A DNA stretch of 64,000 bases from a virus. The DNA is taken from the IMG/VR virus record IMGVR_UViG_3300009507_000014, positions 1 to 64,000 of that record, one strand, 5' to 3'. Positions 44,114 to 51,652 of the stretch are shown here, in pieces. The first letter of the stretch is position 1; each line of letters begins with the position of its first letter. A program made the translations under genes and the position numbers. Below the pieces are notes generated by a model that searched no databases, was not told the DNA's origin, and was given only the letters and a program-made list of their open reading frames with translations.

Positions 44114-45439
44114 TCAGTCTCGACGCTCCTTAAATAATCCTCGTCGCGAAGTCTTGGATGTTCGGGGTCCAGTAGATTTGGGTGTACTGCCACCGCCACC
44201 TCCCCCGGGTGTAGTAGCGTTGCGGACTGTAGAAACATGTACATCCATGAGATACGCGACACGACCCATCAGACTACTCCATTCGCCTGGTTGTGGATAC
44301 TGATACACGTGCTTGAAAAAATACGCATCGATGTCGTACGCCGCTGTATCCAACAGACTATAATCGTACTGTTCAAACATCTTGTGTTTCTCGCGGTAAA
44401 GCTCGAGAAGTTGGGTCCAGTGGATATCCGTGCCCAATTCATGCAGCAGTGGCGCAAGACGCCGGCGCAAAGACAATAACACCAAACTTTCCGTCGTTTC
44501 CAAACGAGACCACTGTTCAGACACCCACTGTTTGATAAATTGCCACGGTGTAAAAACACCATGGAGTGGTAACCCAATGGAACAAGCGACGCACATGAGT
44601 TCGCACGGTGTTTCACTCATCGAGCACAGCCGGCGCACGAGTGTCGTGTGTTTTTCTAAAGAGCTGTAGACGAACACAACCGGACCATCCACGCGAAATT
44701 GCCACGTCAACATGTTCAGCTGTGCAGCCGGACCGTCGTTGGGCCGTGTCAAAAATGTTTGAAACACGTCGACAAATTTGGCGATGTTGTCGGATATGGC
44801 ATGTATGTGCCCTTTGTCGGCAAGTTGGTCGCCGACTTCGCCCCAGGCAATCGGCCTGGCTCTTGCAGTCTTTTCCACCTTGTCGTTGCCCGTCGCATTG
44901 GGCTCCGACTCGAGATACCAATGATCGGCCGCATAACGTACCCAATCATAAGAGACGACCGACTCACACGTGTGAGCGAGCATCTCGAGGTTCGGAATAC
45001 TTTTCACGTACATGGCCTTATCTGCGTTGTTACACTGTCCCAGAACACATGCGTTGACCACTGGCTGCTGGTCGGACTGGCTTTCTATGTCGATGCGCTC
45101 CGCCACACACGGAAAACGAGCTTTCAGTGTCACAATATCGCCAGCATCATCAGCAGCGCAACAACGTATCACAAGCGGCGACAACATATACTCCAACTCG
45201 GAGTCGTCGAGGTCGTTGTCATAATTTTGCGTAGCCTCGGCCAGACCAAAAAAACGGTCACTTGGAGTGGGGTCTAACAACGACAGAAGCGCGGCCATCT
45301 CAAATGCCGGTTTGTTCAAAGACAACAGCGTGCTCAAAATACGATCGTCGTCGATCAAAATACGATCGTCGTCGATATTGTCGTCCGAGTCGCGCCAAAG
45401 CTTATATAATTCACGTGCCGTGTAAGGATGGTCGGCCAT
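44114..45439 (-). CDS. Hypothetical protein, 441 aa, with 21-bp internal duplication
   Basis: Starts MADHPYTARELYKLWRDSDD. A 21-base tandem duplication at 45335-45376 gives the repeated peptide DDDRILI / DDDRILS. The main body is helical and could be a divergent ankyrin-type protein (DAGDIVTLKARFPCVAERID), but no repeat is convincing. The end is Gly-rich then basic (GGGGGGSTPKSTGPRTSKTS). ATG 45439 is supported by TATATATA at 45457-45464. It precedes the ankyrin gene on the same strand and may share origin with it. Confidence 0.6.
   Translation of the reverse strand: MADHPYTARELYKLWRDSDDNIDDDRILIDDDRILSTLLSLNKPAFEMAALLSLLDPTPSDRFFGLAEATQNYDNDLDDSELEYMLSPLVIRCCAADDAGDIVTLKARFPCVAERIDIESQSDQQPVVNACVLGQCNNADKAMYVKSIPNLEMLAHTCESVVSYDWVRYAADHWYLESEPNATGNDKVEKTARARPIAWGEVGDQLADKGHIHAISDNIAKFVDVFQTFLTRPNDGPAAQLNMLTWQFRVDGPVVFVYSSLEKHTTLVRRLCSMSETPCELMCVACSIGLPLHGVFTPWQFIKQWVSEQWSRLETTESLVLLSLRRRLAPLLHELGTDIHWTQLLELYREKHKMFEQYDYSLLDTAAYDIDAYFFKHVYQYPQPGEWSSLMGRVAYLMDVHVSTVRNATTPGGGGGGSTPKSTGPRTSKTSRRGLFKERRD
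45335..45376. repeat. Perfect 21-bp tandem duplication in a coding region
   Basis: CAAAATACGATCGTCGTCGA plus T occurs twice in a row with no mismatch. It preserves the reading frame, adding seven residues, so it looks recent. Confidence 0.9.
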
Positions 45440-45456
45440 TTGAACACCATGCGTCA

Positions 45457-45464
45457 TATATATA
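45457..45464 (-). promoter_or_regulatory. TATA element
   Basis: TATATATA about 18-25 bases before ATG 45439. It excludes the upstream in-frame ATGs that overlap it. Confidence 0.55.
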
Positions 45465-45488
45465 CGGCGTTTTTTACACAGCAACAAT

Positions 45489-46058
45489 TTAAGCTTTTAT
45501 CTTTAATGGCCTAGATATCCTATGTATGCGTTTAAATTCTTCAAAGAATGTCGTTGCAATTTCTGGGTCGTCGAAAATCATCACATTTTCGAGATTGGTG
45601 ACCGCGGACTCGGTGACATTAAATGAACCATTCATACATCCAATTGGCTCGCGCGCAGCGTTTAAAAATATTAAGAATTTGTGGTGCATAAGCGACTTAA
45701 ACCGACCACGACCCTCTCCAACTGTTCGTATGACGCCTCCCGCAAAACACCCACTCAATTTTGCATAGGCTTGTTGATTCTTGCGACGCTTTGTTAATTT
45801 ATCCGTCGTCGTAATGATTGTCACACCCTTCAAGTGGTCGGCCATCGCTTTCAAAATTCTTTTGTTCGAAAGCCATGCAACACATCCTACGACATATGCG
45901 GTATCTTCGTGTTTGATGTTTCGAACGACGGCATTTTGAATACCACGCCCGTCAAATAGAATAGAAACTTTACGTTTTCCGCGCTGGTGTACCTTTTGAC
46001 GCTTGCGTTCTTCGTCGTCAATCTGTTTGTTGAGGTCTCTTGAACGTTTTTTGGACAT
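45489..46058 (-). CDS. Phospholipase D-like nuclease (single HKD-type motif)
   Basis: 189 residues. A basic N-terminus (MSKKRSRDLNKQ, ERKRQKVHQRGKRK) is followed by a PLD-type domain with MHHKFLIF, CMNGSFNVTESA and NLENVMIF, the HxK, GS and N-E-N parts of Nuc/PLD6-type enzymes. One motif means it would work as a dimer. The Asp usually five residues after Lys is not in place (Leu/Asn there), so activity is uncertain. Start 46058 is chosen because TATATAAG lies 22-29 bases upstream. Likely a nuclease or phosphodiesterase; the basic region suits nucleic acid. Confidence 0.72.
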   Translation of the reverse strand: MSKKRSRDLNKQIDDEERKRQKVHQRGKRKVSILFDGRGIQNAVVRNIKHEDTAYVVGCVAWLSNKRILKAMADHLKGVTIITTTDKLTKRRKNQQAYAKLSGCFAGGVIRTVGEGRGRFKSLMHHKFLIFLNAAREPIGCMNGSFNVTESAVTNLENVMIFDDPEIATTFFEEFKRIHRISRPLKIKA

Positions 46059-46209
46059 TATATTAAAATAATAATGTCTTATATAGGAAAAAAGAATAGA
46101 AATAATGGATGTGGCCATTATGACAAAGGTTGTGAGTGTTAGATAGCGCACGCAATCCTCGATGGTCATGATACCAGAAACAAATAAACCTAATCCAAAT
46201 AGAAACTCT

Positions 46210-46224
46210 TCTATATATATATAT
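46210..46224 (+). promoter_or_regulatory. TATA element before 46243 gene
   Basis: CTATATATATATATT lies 19-33 bases before the ATG at 46243. On the other side a TATATAAG (near 46080-46087, minus strand) serves the PLD-like gene. Confidence 0.6.
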
Positions 46225-46242
46225 TGTCCCGACGTGCACACA

Positions 46243-46692
46243 ATGTCCAAACGGAAGGCACGCCCACAGGCCGACTCAGACACAACCGGCCCGGTTAAGA
46301 AGCCACGGAATGCAGTCTTGGACGCATGGGCCGCCGTAGACGCGTTTCGAAACATAAAAGAACCGTCCACGGCCGACATCGTCCGCCTCGAATGGTGCAT
46401 GGTGCAAATTTTAGAGCACCACGATGTGGAAAGACATTGTTTGGCCGACGGACTGTCCCAGCAATTTCACAGATACAGAACAGACAACGTCCATATGGCG
46501 CCGAAAAAGGAGCTCAAACACCTGCGGCGACACTACTGGTCCCGAAGCAGACAAATGGAGACCCTGAAAAGAACCATAGACAAGAAAGAAAGGACGATGC
46601 AGAAAACATGCAAGCACGAATGGGAGCGCGACTGGGAGGATAGAGACCACCGCAGCCACTATGAGTGTACAAAGTGTGGGGCGTATCGCTAG
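46243..46692 (+). CDS. Basic protein with C-terminal zinc-ribbon-like Cys/His motif, 149 aa
   Basis: Starts MSKRKARPQADSDTTGPVKK, with a nuclear-signal-like N-terminus. The central part is helical. The end has CKHEWERDWEDRDHRSHYEC followed by TKCGAYR: a Cys-His pair and a C-x2-C pair resembling a short zinc ribbon. Possibly a nucleic-acid-binding protein. The frame is open upstream; ATG 46243 is set by the strong TATA run. Confidence 0.6.
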   Translation: MSKRKARPQADSDTTGPVKKPRNAVLDAWAAVDAFRNIKEPSTADIVRLEWCMVQILEHHDVERHCLADGLSQQFHRYRTDNVHMAPKKELKHLRRHYWSRSRQMETLKRTIDKKERTMQKTCKHEWERDWEDRDHRSHYECTKCGAYR

Positions 46693-47066
46693 ATGTGAAT
46701 AAGGGGCATTTTACCAGTGTCTTCAGGGAGTTTTGCCCCGGGGGAATCGTTGGGAATGGTCGACGGCGTGGATAAGACCTGTGACAAGGGCGAGTGCCAG
46801 GAGCCCATATACGCGGGCATTTCTAACCACTGTTTCCAACAAGCACTGCTGCAAAAACGAAACTCGCGCTTGTCCCCGATGCGTGCGACAGACCAGTCGC
46901 CCACTTTTTCGACCTCGGCACTGTTGAAGCACGCCATATTTGCACAATAGACTACGCATTTTTCTGGAGAAGAAGAGCGAGAAGAAGAAGGAGAACACGG
47001 CGGAGAACGTCCGCAACAATCGTCTATATCATACCATGTACGACGTCGACTCACATAAGAACCCAT
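46689..47066 (-). CDS. Predicted N-myristoylated protein with FCS-type zinc finger
   Basis: 125 residues starting MGSYVSRRR, a good N-myristoylation context (Gly2, Ser6, basic after). A Cys-rich core CVVYCANMAC ... FRFCSSACWKQWLE resembles FCS/TRASH-type treble-clef zinc fingers. Flanks are Ser/Pro-rich. Its stop lies within a few bases of the stop of the preceding gene. A membrane-anchored virion protein is one possibility. Confidence 0.55.
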   Translation of the reverse strand: MGSYVSRRRTWYDIDDCCGRSPPCSPSSSRSSSPEKCVVYCANMACFNSAEVEKVGDWSVARIGDKREFRFCSSACWKQWLEMPAYMGSWHSPLSQVLSTPSTIPNDSPGAKLPEDTGKMPLIHI

Positions 47067-47093
47067 TTTATTTTTAAAAAAAAAACATGACTT

Positions 47094-47348
47094 TTATATA
47101 CGACTTGTCGCCATCTGTCCTTCTGTAAACGTGTACAACGCCGTTGGGTTATCCCCTGTGTTCGCACGCTCGTGGCACTTCCACAGTTTCCCCACTGAGC
47201 GCGCATCCGGCTCGGAGGGTCGTACGCCTGTCGAGGTGTAAAACATCATACGGCCATCTACCGTTTCGCCAATGTAGCAACATCCCATGTGTTCGCGTCG
47301 ACTAGACGCGCGACCCACATGCGTAACAGAGGTGCTACAGTCGCTCAT
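47094..47348 (-). CDS. Small Cys-containing protein, 84 aa
   Basis: Starts MSDCSTSVTHVGRASSRREH; beta-rich with GCCYIGETVDGRMMFYTSTG. No family recognised. Its ATG overlaps the end of a very short upstream frame at 47335-47433. Confidence 0.5.
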   Translation of the reverse strand: MSDCSTSVTHVGRASSRREHMGCCYIGETVDGRMMFYTSTGVRPSEPDARSVGKLWKCHERANTGDNPTALYTFTEGQMATSRI

Positions 47349-47433
47349 TTACGGCTTCCTGGTACGCGCCGGCGCATTGCTGGCACGTCCATACTTCGGT
47401 GTTGCACCACGCCAGACGGGGGACAGTAGCCAT
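47335..47433 (-). CDS. Possible 32-aa Cys-rich peptide
   Basis: Reads MATVPRLAWCNTEVWTCQQC and ends NERL. The C-x6-C-x2-C spacing could be half of a zinc site. It ends 14 bases inside the next gene. It is short and may not be translated; no strong TATA lies upstream. Confidence 0.25.
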   Translation of the reverse strand: MATVPRLAWCNTEVWTCQQCAGAYQEAVNERL

Positions 47434-47477
47434 GGCGAGTCTCGAGTTGTATGCTTATGTATGAGACTTTATTCTAT

Positions 47478-47654
47478 TTAGGATAGACGTCGCGCCGTCA
47501 AGTAGTATTCTTTGGCGGGTGTCGCAATCCACCTGTCAAACACAGACGTTTCCAAAGGTCGGCGGACATTGTGTTCAAGCCATACGAGTACCGAGTGTAA
47601 AAATTGAGGAGGTGGAGGAGCATCAGAGGCGACGCGTTTTACACGTTCAGACAT
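47478..47654 (-). CDS. Small protein, 58 aa
   Basis: Starts MSERVKRVASDAPPPPQFLH and ends AKEYYLTARRLS. Supported by a TATATAAATG element 22-29 bases before the ATG and by its fit in a gap of 340 bases with no other good frame. Basic, Pro-rich start, then a short helix. Function unknown. Confidence 0.5.
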   Translation of the reverse strand: MSERVKRVASDAPPPPQFLHSVLVWLEHNVRRPLETSVFDRWIATPAKEYYLTARRLS

Positions 47655-47687
47655 AATATGTAAATAAAATACACATTTATATAGGTT

Positions 47688-47960
47688 CTACCAATACTTG
47701 CACGACCAGTACCCTGCCGTCAATTTGCTTTTGTGCTGTTCGCAGTGGTGACGTGCTCGAAATGCCTTTCTACGAGCGGGTATGTATGATTTATTGCGCA
47801 TATGGGCATCTCCGAAACGCACGAGACGTGTCTTTCCATTTTCACAAGCCTTTACCTTGTACTGTTTTCCGTTGTGCACGTCGCGCACTGGGTGGTTACA
47901 TTTCATATGCGCATGGGAGGCATGGCCTCGCTTGATAGCATCGTGTGCAGCTTTGACCAT
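47688..47960 (-). CDS. Conserved phage/giant-virus small protein (FRARH...YWSCKxW family)
   Basis: 90 residues ending KSKLTAGYWSCKYW, with VRFGDAHM and RKAFRARHHCE before it. This run of motifs is a pattern I associate with a small protein shared by tailed phages and giant viruses of unknown function. The protein is basic with many His, Lys and Cys, so it may bind nucleic acid or zinc. It starts MVKAAHDAIKRGHASHAH. In phages it is often near structural genes, but that is from general memory and not shown here. Confidence 0.6.
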   Translation of the reverse strand: MVKAAHDAIKRGHASHAHMKCNHPVRDVHNGKQYKVKACENGKTRLVRFGDAHMRNKSYIPARRKAFRARHHCEQHKSKLTAGYWSCKYW

Positions 47961-48009
47961 ATTTTTGTTTGGGTATGTCTACTTTTATACCAAATATTTT
48001 TATCATGAG

Positions 48010-48075
48010 TCGTCCAAAATAAAATCTTGCGGCAGCTGAACTTTTCGAACCTACGGTTCTCTATCGGCGATAACT
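48010..48075. repeat. Fragment of the intergenic palindromic repeat
   Basis: Holds GGCAGCTGAACTTTTCGAAC, CTACGGTTC and TCTATCGGCGATAACTAGCT, parts of the repeat family seen at 34.5 and 50 kb. It overlaps the stop of the ankyrin gene, so the last codons of that gene come from repeat sequence. Confidence 0.75.
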
Positions 48076-49959
48076 AGCTATTGCGACTGCGTCCAGCAGC
48101 AGCTTGACCACCTCGCCATGGCCCGATAAACGCGCGATGCCAAGTGGCGTGGCACCACTATTGGAGGCCTGGTTCACATCCGCACTTGCGGCCAGCAGTT
48201 GCCTAACCACGTCGACGTGGCCCTCCTGACTCGCTATGTACAGTGGCGTGGCACCATTATTCTCGGCCAGGTTCACATCCGCATCCTCTCGCAGCAGCAG
48301 TTGCCTAACCACGTCGACGTGGCCCTCCTGACTCGCAATGAAAAGTGGCGTGGCACCATTATTCTCGGCCAGGTTCACATCTGCACCTGCGGCCAGCAGT
48401 TGCCTAACCACGTCGACGTGGTGTCGATGCTGACTCGCGATGAAAAGTGGCGTGCAACCATCATTATCGGCCTGGTTCACATCCGCATCCTCTCGCAGCA
48501 GCAGTTGCCTAACCACGTCGACGTGGCCCTCCTGACTCGCCATGTAAAGCGGCGTGCAACCACTATTGGAGGCCTGGTTCACATCCGCATCCTCTCGCAG
48601 CAGCAGTTGCCTAACCACGCCGACGTGACCCTGCTGACTCGCCATGTAAAGTGGCGTGACACCATCATGCCTGGCCTGGTTCACATCCGCATCCTCTCGC
48701 AGCAGCAGTTGCCTAACCACGTCGACGTGGCCCTCCTGACTCGCTATGTACAGTGGCGTGGCACCATTATTCATGGCCTGGTTCACATCCGCATCCTCTC
48801 GCAGCAGCAGTTGCCTAACCACGTCGACGTGGCCCTCCTGACTCGCAATGAAAAGTGGCGTGGCACCATCGTTCTTGGCCTGGTTCACATCTGCACCTGC
48901 GGCCAGCAGTTGCCTAACCACGTCGACGTGGCCCGCCTGACTTGCAATGAAAAGTGGCGTGACACCATCATGCCTGGCCTGGTTCACATCCGCATCAAAA
49001 TCCAGCAGTATTTTCACCGCCTCGTCGTTGCCCTTCTGACTCGCAATGAAAAGCGGCGTGCAACCATCATTCATGGCCTGGTTCACGTTCACACTCTCGC
49101 CCAGCAGACCAATAATCATACCGATGCGGTTGTTCTGACTCGCGATGAAAAGCGGCGTGCAACCGTCCTTCTTGGCCAGGTTCACATCAATGCGATGGGT
49201 GTCCAACAGTTTTATAACCACCCCAACGTGGCCGTGTAGAGTCGCAATGAGAAGTGGCGTGGCACCACTATTGGAGGCCTGGTTCACATCCGCATCCTCT
49301 CGCAGCAGCATTTCCACCACCGTGTCGTGACCCATCTGACTCGCAATGTACAGTGGCGTGCAACCATTATTCATGGCCAGGTTCACACCCGCGCCTGCGT
49401 CCAGCAGTTGCCTAACCACGTCGACGTGGCCCTCCTGACTCGCCATGTAAAGTGGTGTGGCACCATTATTCATGGCCTGGTTCTTTATCATTTGGTGCCG
49501 GGCAAAACCATGTATTTGGTGCCAGGCAAAACCTGCGTCCAACAGTTGCCTAACCACGTCGACGTGGCCCTGCTGACTCGCAACGAGAAGTGGCGTGGCA
49601 CCATTATTCATGGCCTGGTTCACAACCGCGCCTGCGGCCAGCAGTTGCCTAACCACGTCGACGTGGTCCTCCTGACTCGCCATGTAAAGTGGTGTGGCAC
49701 CATTATTCATGGCCTGGTTCACATCCGCATCCTCTCGCAGCAGCAGTTGCCTAACCACGTCGACGTGGCCCGCCTGACTCGCAACGAGAAGTGGCGTGGC
49801 ACCATTATTGGAGGCCTGGTTCACATCTGCACCTGCGGCCAGCAGTTGCCTAACCACGTCGACGTGGCCCGCCTGACTCGCCTCGAGTAAAGTTTCTGCG
49901 CGTTTTTTTATTTTTTTATTCGATTTAGATTCCGAAGGTATGAATTGATGAAAACCCAT
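48061..49959 (-). CDS. Ankyrin-repeat protein with 18 near-identical repeats
   Basis: 632 residues. After 25 non-repeat residues (MGFHQFIPSESKSNKK), 18 ankyrin repeats of about 33 residues follow, of the type ASQEGHVDVVRQLL - AAGADVNQAMNNGATPLYI. A recurrent variant LLLREDADVNQ replaces AAGADVNQ. Repeats are nearly identical at DNA level, pointing to recent expansion or gene conversion. Repeat 4 contains an inserted duplicated piece (FAWHQIHGFARHQM). The start at 49959 lies directly behind a TATAAAAAG. The gene is bracketed by palindromic repeats on both sides. Likely a host-interaction protein. Confidence 0.9.
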   Translation of the reverse strand: MGFHQFIPSESKSNKKIKKRAETLLEASQAGHVDVVRQLLAAGADVNQASNNGATPLLVASQAGHVDVVRQLLLREDADVNQAMNNGATPLYMASQEDHVDVVRQLLAAGAVVNQAMNNGATPLLVASQQGHVDVVRQLLDAGFAWHQIHGFARHQMIKNQAMNNGATPLYMASQEGHVDVVRQLLDAGAGVNLAMNNGCTPLYIASQMGHDTVVEMLLREDADVNQASNSGATPLLIATLHGHVGVVIKLLDTHRIDVNLAKKDGCTPLFIASQNNRIGMIIGLLGESVNVNQAMNDGCTPLFIASQKGNDEAVKILLDFDADVNQARHDGVTPLFIASQAGHVDVVRQLLAAGADVNQAKNDGATPLFIASQEGHVDVVRQLLLREDADVNQAMNNGATPLYIASQEGHVDVVRQLLLREDADVNQARHDGVTPLYMASQQGHVGVVRQLLLREDADVNQASNSGCTPLYMASQEGHVDVVRQLLLREDADVNQADNDGCTPLFIASQHRHHVDVVRQLLAAGADVNLAENNGATPLFIASQEGHVDVVRQLLLREDADVNLAENNGATPLYIASQEGHVDVVRQLLAASADVNQASNSGATPLGIARLSGHGEVVKLLLDAVAIASYRR

Positions 49960-50027
49960 TGTCCTTTTTATATGGATATCTATTAAATAGGGTAAAATTA
50001 AGTCAAACGTAGCGTCCGATTTCCCCG

Positions 50028-50410
50028 CGATAGAGATTTCCGACAATCTTGAGAACAAAAAAAAAAACTGGTGACGGTTGAACTTTTCTATTCGCGAAAG
50101 AGATTATTTCTATCGGCGAAAGAACTTTTTTCTATTCGCGATAGCTATCGCCGATAGAGATTTCCGACAATCTTGAGAACAAAAAAAAAGCTGACACCGG
50201 CTGAACTTTTCTATTCGCGAAAGAGATTATTTCTATCGGCGAAAGAACTTTTTTCTATTCGCGATAGCTATCGCCGATAGAGATTTCCGACAATCTTGAG
50301 AACAAAAAAAAAGCTGACACCGGTTGAACTTTTCTATTCGCCAACTTTTTTCTATTCGCGATAGCTATCGCCGATAGAGATTTCCGACAATCTTGAGAAC
50401 AAAAAAAAAA
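50028..50410. repeat. Palindromic intergenic repeat tract, four units
   Basis: Four units with GATAGAGATTTCCGACAATC, TTGAGAACAAAAAAAAA and a TTCTATTCGCGATAGCTATC palindrome core (the 14-base GCGATAGCTATCGC is perfect). Same family as at 23.2 and 34.5 kb with a slightly different linker. A minus-strand frame running across it is an artefact of the repeats. Confidence 0.92.
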
Positions 50411-50471
50411 AGGCCACCCTGAGAAAATACTGTTTTTTTTACTAACGTCAAGGTTATGGAACCAATGTGTA

Positions 50472-50526
50472 TGGTTAGGGTTCAGGGTTGGCAGGTTAGG
50501 GTTCAGGGTTGGCAGGTTAGGGTTGT
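50472..50526 (+). repeat. TTAGGG-containing tandem repeat, left arm
   Basis: About 2.5 units of 21 bases: GGTTAGGGTTCAGGGTTGGC plus A. Contains the TTAGGG telomere hexamer in each unit. It forms an inverted pair with 50752-50826. Confidence 0.85.
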
Positions 50527-50751
50527 TGTGTGTTACCGGCCATGTGTGATGTGTTACCGGTCGCCGAGGGTGTGTTACCAGCCTCGAATGGCGGGTAACT
50601 TCTCTTACCTGCCACCCCAAAACGCGTCGTACCAGCCGTTCATCGCTCGTACCGGACACACAACGCTCTTACCAGACGGACACATCTGCTGTTCTACCGT
50701 CACATCCGACCATGCACGGCTTCCAAAGTCCCAACGCACCAATGGACAGAA

Positions 50752-50826
50752 CTAACCCTAACCTGCCAACCCTGAACCCTAACTTGCCAACCCTGAACCC
50801 TAACCTAACAACCCTAACCCTAACCT
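50752..50826 (-). repeat. TTAGGG-containing tandem repeat, right arm (inverted)
   Basis: Reverse complement of the left arm, slightly longer, and ending in two perfect consecutive TTAGGG (CCCTAACCCTAACC on the plus strand). Confidence 0.85.
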
Positions 50827-50936
50827 TCCAGTCTAGTCCCGTAACCTCATGGAAGTTTAGGACCACCCAGTGAAAAAACGGGATGTGTGCACCAATCAAA
50901 ACTACTAAACTATATAGAAGTTTCCAACCACCACCT

Positions 50937-51239
50937 ATGAAACGCAAGCGAGACCCCTACCCCGCAAACACCCGTGCCATTGTCCGGAGCGAAAACGTTG
51001 CCAAACGATTCCGCTCGGCGTTCCAAAACGTTCGCGAGGCCCAGGAAGCGTGGGGTCGTTCGAAAGGCGTGAGTTCAGCCCGTGCTCTGCGGAAAACTGT
51101 CGGAAAGTGGCGGACCAGTGTTGGGAAATGCAAACTAGAAGAAAAAAAAGGGATGTTTGTTACGTGGATGTGCTGCGTACGTTCTACACGCGTGTATGGC
51201 AACAAAGACGTGTTAGGTTGTGTTTTTAATATGCTCTAA
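50937..51239 (+). CDS. Basic protein, 100 aa
   Basis: Starts MKRKRDPYPANTRAIVRSEN; Lys/Arg-rich with a central helix (RSAFQNVREAQEAWGRSKG). The frame opens upstream, but a CTATATAGAAG element at about 50910 points to ATG 50937. It may bind DNA, on charge alone. Its stop interleaves with that of the next gene (shared CTAA). Confidence 0.5.
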   Translation: MKRKRDPYPANTRAIVRSENVAKRFRSAFQNVREAQEAWGRSKGVSSARALRKTVGKWRTSVGKCKLEEKKGMFVTWMCCVRSTRVYGNKDVLGCVFNML

Positions 51240-51559
51240 AAGGTTACGGCCACGGATGCAGACGACGTCGGTTGTCTGAAATCATTCCAAGCACTACGGA
51301 TGCGCTGTGCGAGTCCGGTGTAGTCGTCGTCCGGCGTTTCTCCGGTCAGCCATCTATATAATGTCAGCAAATACATGAAATGTGCCGCCCGCCTGTGAGC
51401 GACGCATTGTCCGTGTACAATGACGCCGGCAAGGTCTTCAATGATATCGGAGACTGTAGTATCTGTGGGACCCGCGTACGCCGCAATGACACGCTCGTAA
51501 AGTTCCATGGGTTCTCTCACGTCGTCCAGGTCTATGGCGTTCCAAGCAAAGGAAGACAT
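51236..51559 (-). CDS. Hypothetical helical protein, 107 aa
   Basis: Starts MSSFAWNAIDLDDVREPMEL; predicted helical throughout, with AHRRAAHFMYLLTLYRWLTG in the second half. The longer frame begins at TTG. No family recognised. Confidence 0.5.
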   Translation of the reverse strand: MSSFAWNAIDLDDVREPMELYERVIAAYAGPTDTTVSDIIEDLAGVIVHGQCVAHRRAAHFMYLLTLYRWLTGETPDDDYTGLAQRIRSAWNDFRQPTSSASVAVTF

Positions 51560-51652
51560 GTGTTTGTTTATGACCAAGCGTGACGTTCACTATGTGTCAT
51601 ATGCGACCCATAAGAGTTTGGTTTAATGTGAGATGTTGTAAGGTAGTAAAAG

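Larger units (their letters stand above)
50411..50936. other. Gene-poor block with inverted TTAGGG-rich arrays
   Basis: No convincing gene. A G-rich array at about 50472-50526 has three TTAGGG in units like GGTTAGGGTTCAGGGTTGGC; its reverse complement appears as a C-rich array at about 50752-50826 (CCCTAACC units). Between them lie about 225 bases with repeated GTGTTACCGG-type words (50530, 50550, 50572). Short frames exist on both strands but read as translated repeats. It lies between the repeat tract and a gene with a clear TATA. Confidence 0.85.

Noticed and set aside
48199-49239. Plus-strand frame of repeated NHVDVALLTR-type text
   Set aside because: Antisense of the near-identical ankyrin repeats; no start signal or folded domain. 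The same applies to 49327-49890.
50028-50410. CRISPR array
   Set aside because: Repeats are spaced by related AT-rich linkers, not unique spacers, contain internal palindromes, and recur at several loci without cas genes.
50255-50947. Minus-strand frames over the repeat and TTAGGG block
   Set aside because: They translate the repeats themselves (NPNLPTLNPNLPTLN type) and have no promoter-like element.
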